A DNA stretch of 64,000 nt, from NCBI GenBank assembly GCA_002995625.1, contig PVBP01000002.1, positions 22,897 through 86,896 of the forward strand, given 5' to 3'. The position numbers and the translations under genes are program-made. Shown piece after piece: positions 63,609 through 64,000 of the stretch. The stretch's first letter is position 1. Each line of letters begins with the position of its first letter. The notes under the pieces are model-generated. The model was not told the DNA's origin and searched no databases. It was given only the letters and a program-made list of their open reading frames with translations. Source of the DNA: Lysobacteraceae bacterium. GTDB taxonomy: Bacteria; Pseudomonadota; Gammaproteobacteria; Xanthomonadales; Ahniellaceae.

Positions 63609-64000
63609 ATGACCGCGAGCGCGCTCGCCGACCGGATCGACCGGCTGCTGCCGCAGACGCAATGCGGGCAATGCGGCTTCGACGGTTGCCGACCCTACGC
63701 CGAGGCGCTCGCGCGTGGCGACGAGGGCGTCGGCGTCGACCGTTGTCCACCCGGTGGCGATGCCGGTGCGCGCGCGCTCGCGGCGCTGGTCGGCCGTGAC
63801 GCGATCCCGTTCGACCGCGCGCGCGGCGATCACAAGCCCGCCCAGGTCGCATGGATCGACGAGGCGGTCTGCATCGGCTGCACCAAGTGCATCGCGGCGT
63901 GCCCGGTCGATGCGATCGTCGGCGCCGCGCAGCGGATGCACACGATCCTCGAGGCCGAATGCACCGGCTGCGAGCTGTGCATCGCGCCGTGCCCGGTCGA
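63609..64000 (+). CDS. rnfB: Rnf electron transport complex subunit B (5' part)
   Basis: The first 130 residues of a ferredoxin-like RnfB/RsxB protein; the gene runs off the window. The N-terminal Fe-S motif CGQCGFDGC is at about 19-27, then two 4Fe-4S clusters begin in [13 protein letters not shown] (~94-106) and [13 protein letters not shown] (~118-130). Rnf couples electron flow between NADH and ferredoxin to ion transport, and in RsxABC form it reduces SoxR. The usual N-terminal membrane helix of RnfB is absent from this start, as in short forms. It follows metG, as in many Lysobacterales. Confidence 0.9.
   Translation, partial: MTASALADRIDRLLPQTQCGQCGFDGCRPYAEALARGDEGVGVDRCPPGGDAGARALAALVGRDAIPFDRARGDHKPAQVAWIDEAVCIGCTKCIAACPVDAIVGAAQRMHTILEAECTGCELCIAPCPV

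Overview
The window is a 64 kb stretch of a very GC-rich (about 70% by eye) chromosome from a gammaproteobacterium. Gene content and order point to the Lysobacterales (Xanthomonadales): smc-zipA-ligA in a row, EpmA (an EF-P lysylation enzyme found mainly in gammaproteobacteria), apbC facing metG with rnfB behind it, a wax-ester-synthase-like acyltransferase, and a secreted protein ending in an IFxxxFE-type tail. This placement is inferred from content, not from a marker-gene search. I see no rRNA, tRNA, CRISPR array, insertion sequence, phage gene or obvious island; base and codon use look even throughout.

Layout. 1-3147: the end of a DadA-like oxidoreductase, then (-) a wax ester synthase/DGAT overlapping an alpha/beta hydrolase. 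3306-8737 (+): a large beta-propeller lipoprotein, an unknown secreted protein and a CorB/HlyC-type membrane protein. 8912-16455 (+): smc, zipA, ligA, epmA. 16452-18131 (-): fadD, sharing a CTAG stop with epmA. 18223-21823 (+): a small lipoprotein, NhaC antiporter and Na+/alanine symporter. 21824-22954: a gene-free block built of hairpin repeats (seven 63-bp tandem units, 39-bp relatives and 100-bp direct repeats). 22955-25663 (-): aconitase. 25849-31832 (+): hisS, a large aromatic-amino-acid-lyase homologue, an HPF-like gene and phoX, closed by a strong bidirectional terminator. 31954-33098 (-): exported MsrA and MsrB. 33215-35460 (+): a 20-codon leader ORF, two arsenosugar-type glycosyltransferase-family genes and a sterol-desaturase-like hydroxylase. 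35485-36366 (-): EamA exporter. 36615-37211 (+): orphan receiver protein. 37258-43193 (-): the four-gene ligase-associated DNA repair cassette. 43275-45092 (-): MsbA-like ABC exporter. 45196-48195 (+): tcdA, a two-domain methyltransferase and a YbaY-META protein. 48256-50454 (-): Nudix hydrolase, short-chain dehydrogenase, coiled-coil protein. 50778-57301 (-): ABC ATPase, FtsX-type permease, HlyD adaptor, phosphotransacetylase, acetate kinase. 57505-61393 (-): apbC, dcd, serS, pirin. 61487-64000 (+): metG and the start of rnfB.

How it fits together. Most of the window is housekeeping: chromosome segregation, division and ligation; aminoacylation (HisS, SerS, MetG) and tRNA/EF-P modification (TcdA, EpmA); central carbon (AcnA, Pta-AckA, FadD); Fe-S carrier and Rnf electron transport. 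A second theme is envelope and stress: exported methionine sulfoxide reductases, PhoX, ribosome hibernation, lipid transport and an accessory DNA repair cassette. Genes are tightly packed, with many ATGA/GTGA stop-start overlaps.

The most unusual features are the hairpin-repeat block at 21.9-22.8 kb, in which two repeat families share flanks but carry compensatory stem changes; the lyase with a roughly 50-residue insertion three bases behind hisS; a set of TAnnnT promoter elements, several spaced exactly as expected for leaderless transcripts; and an inverted repeat in front of phoX. I found no convincing entirely new multi-gene system.
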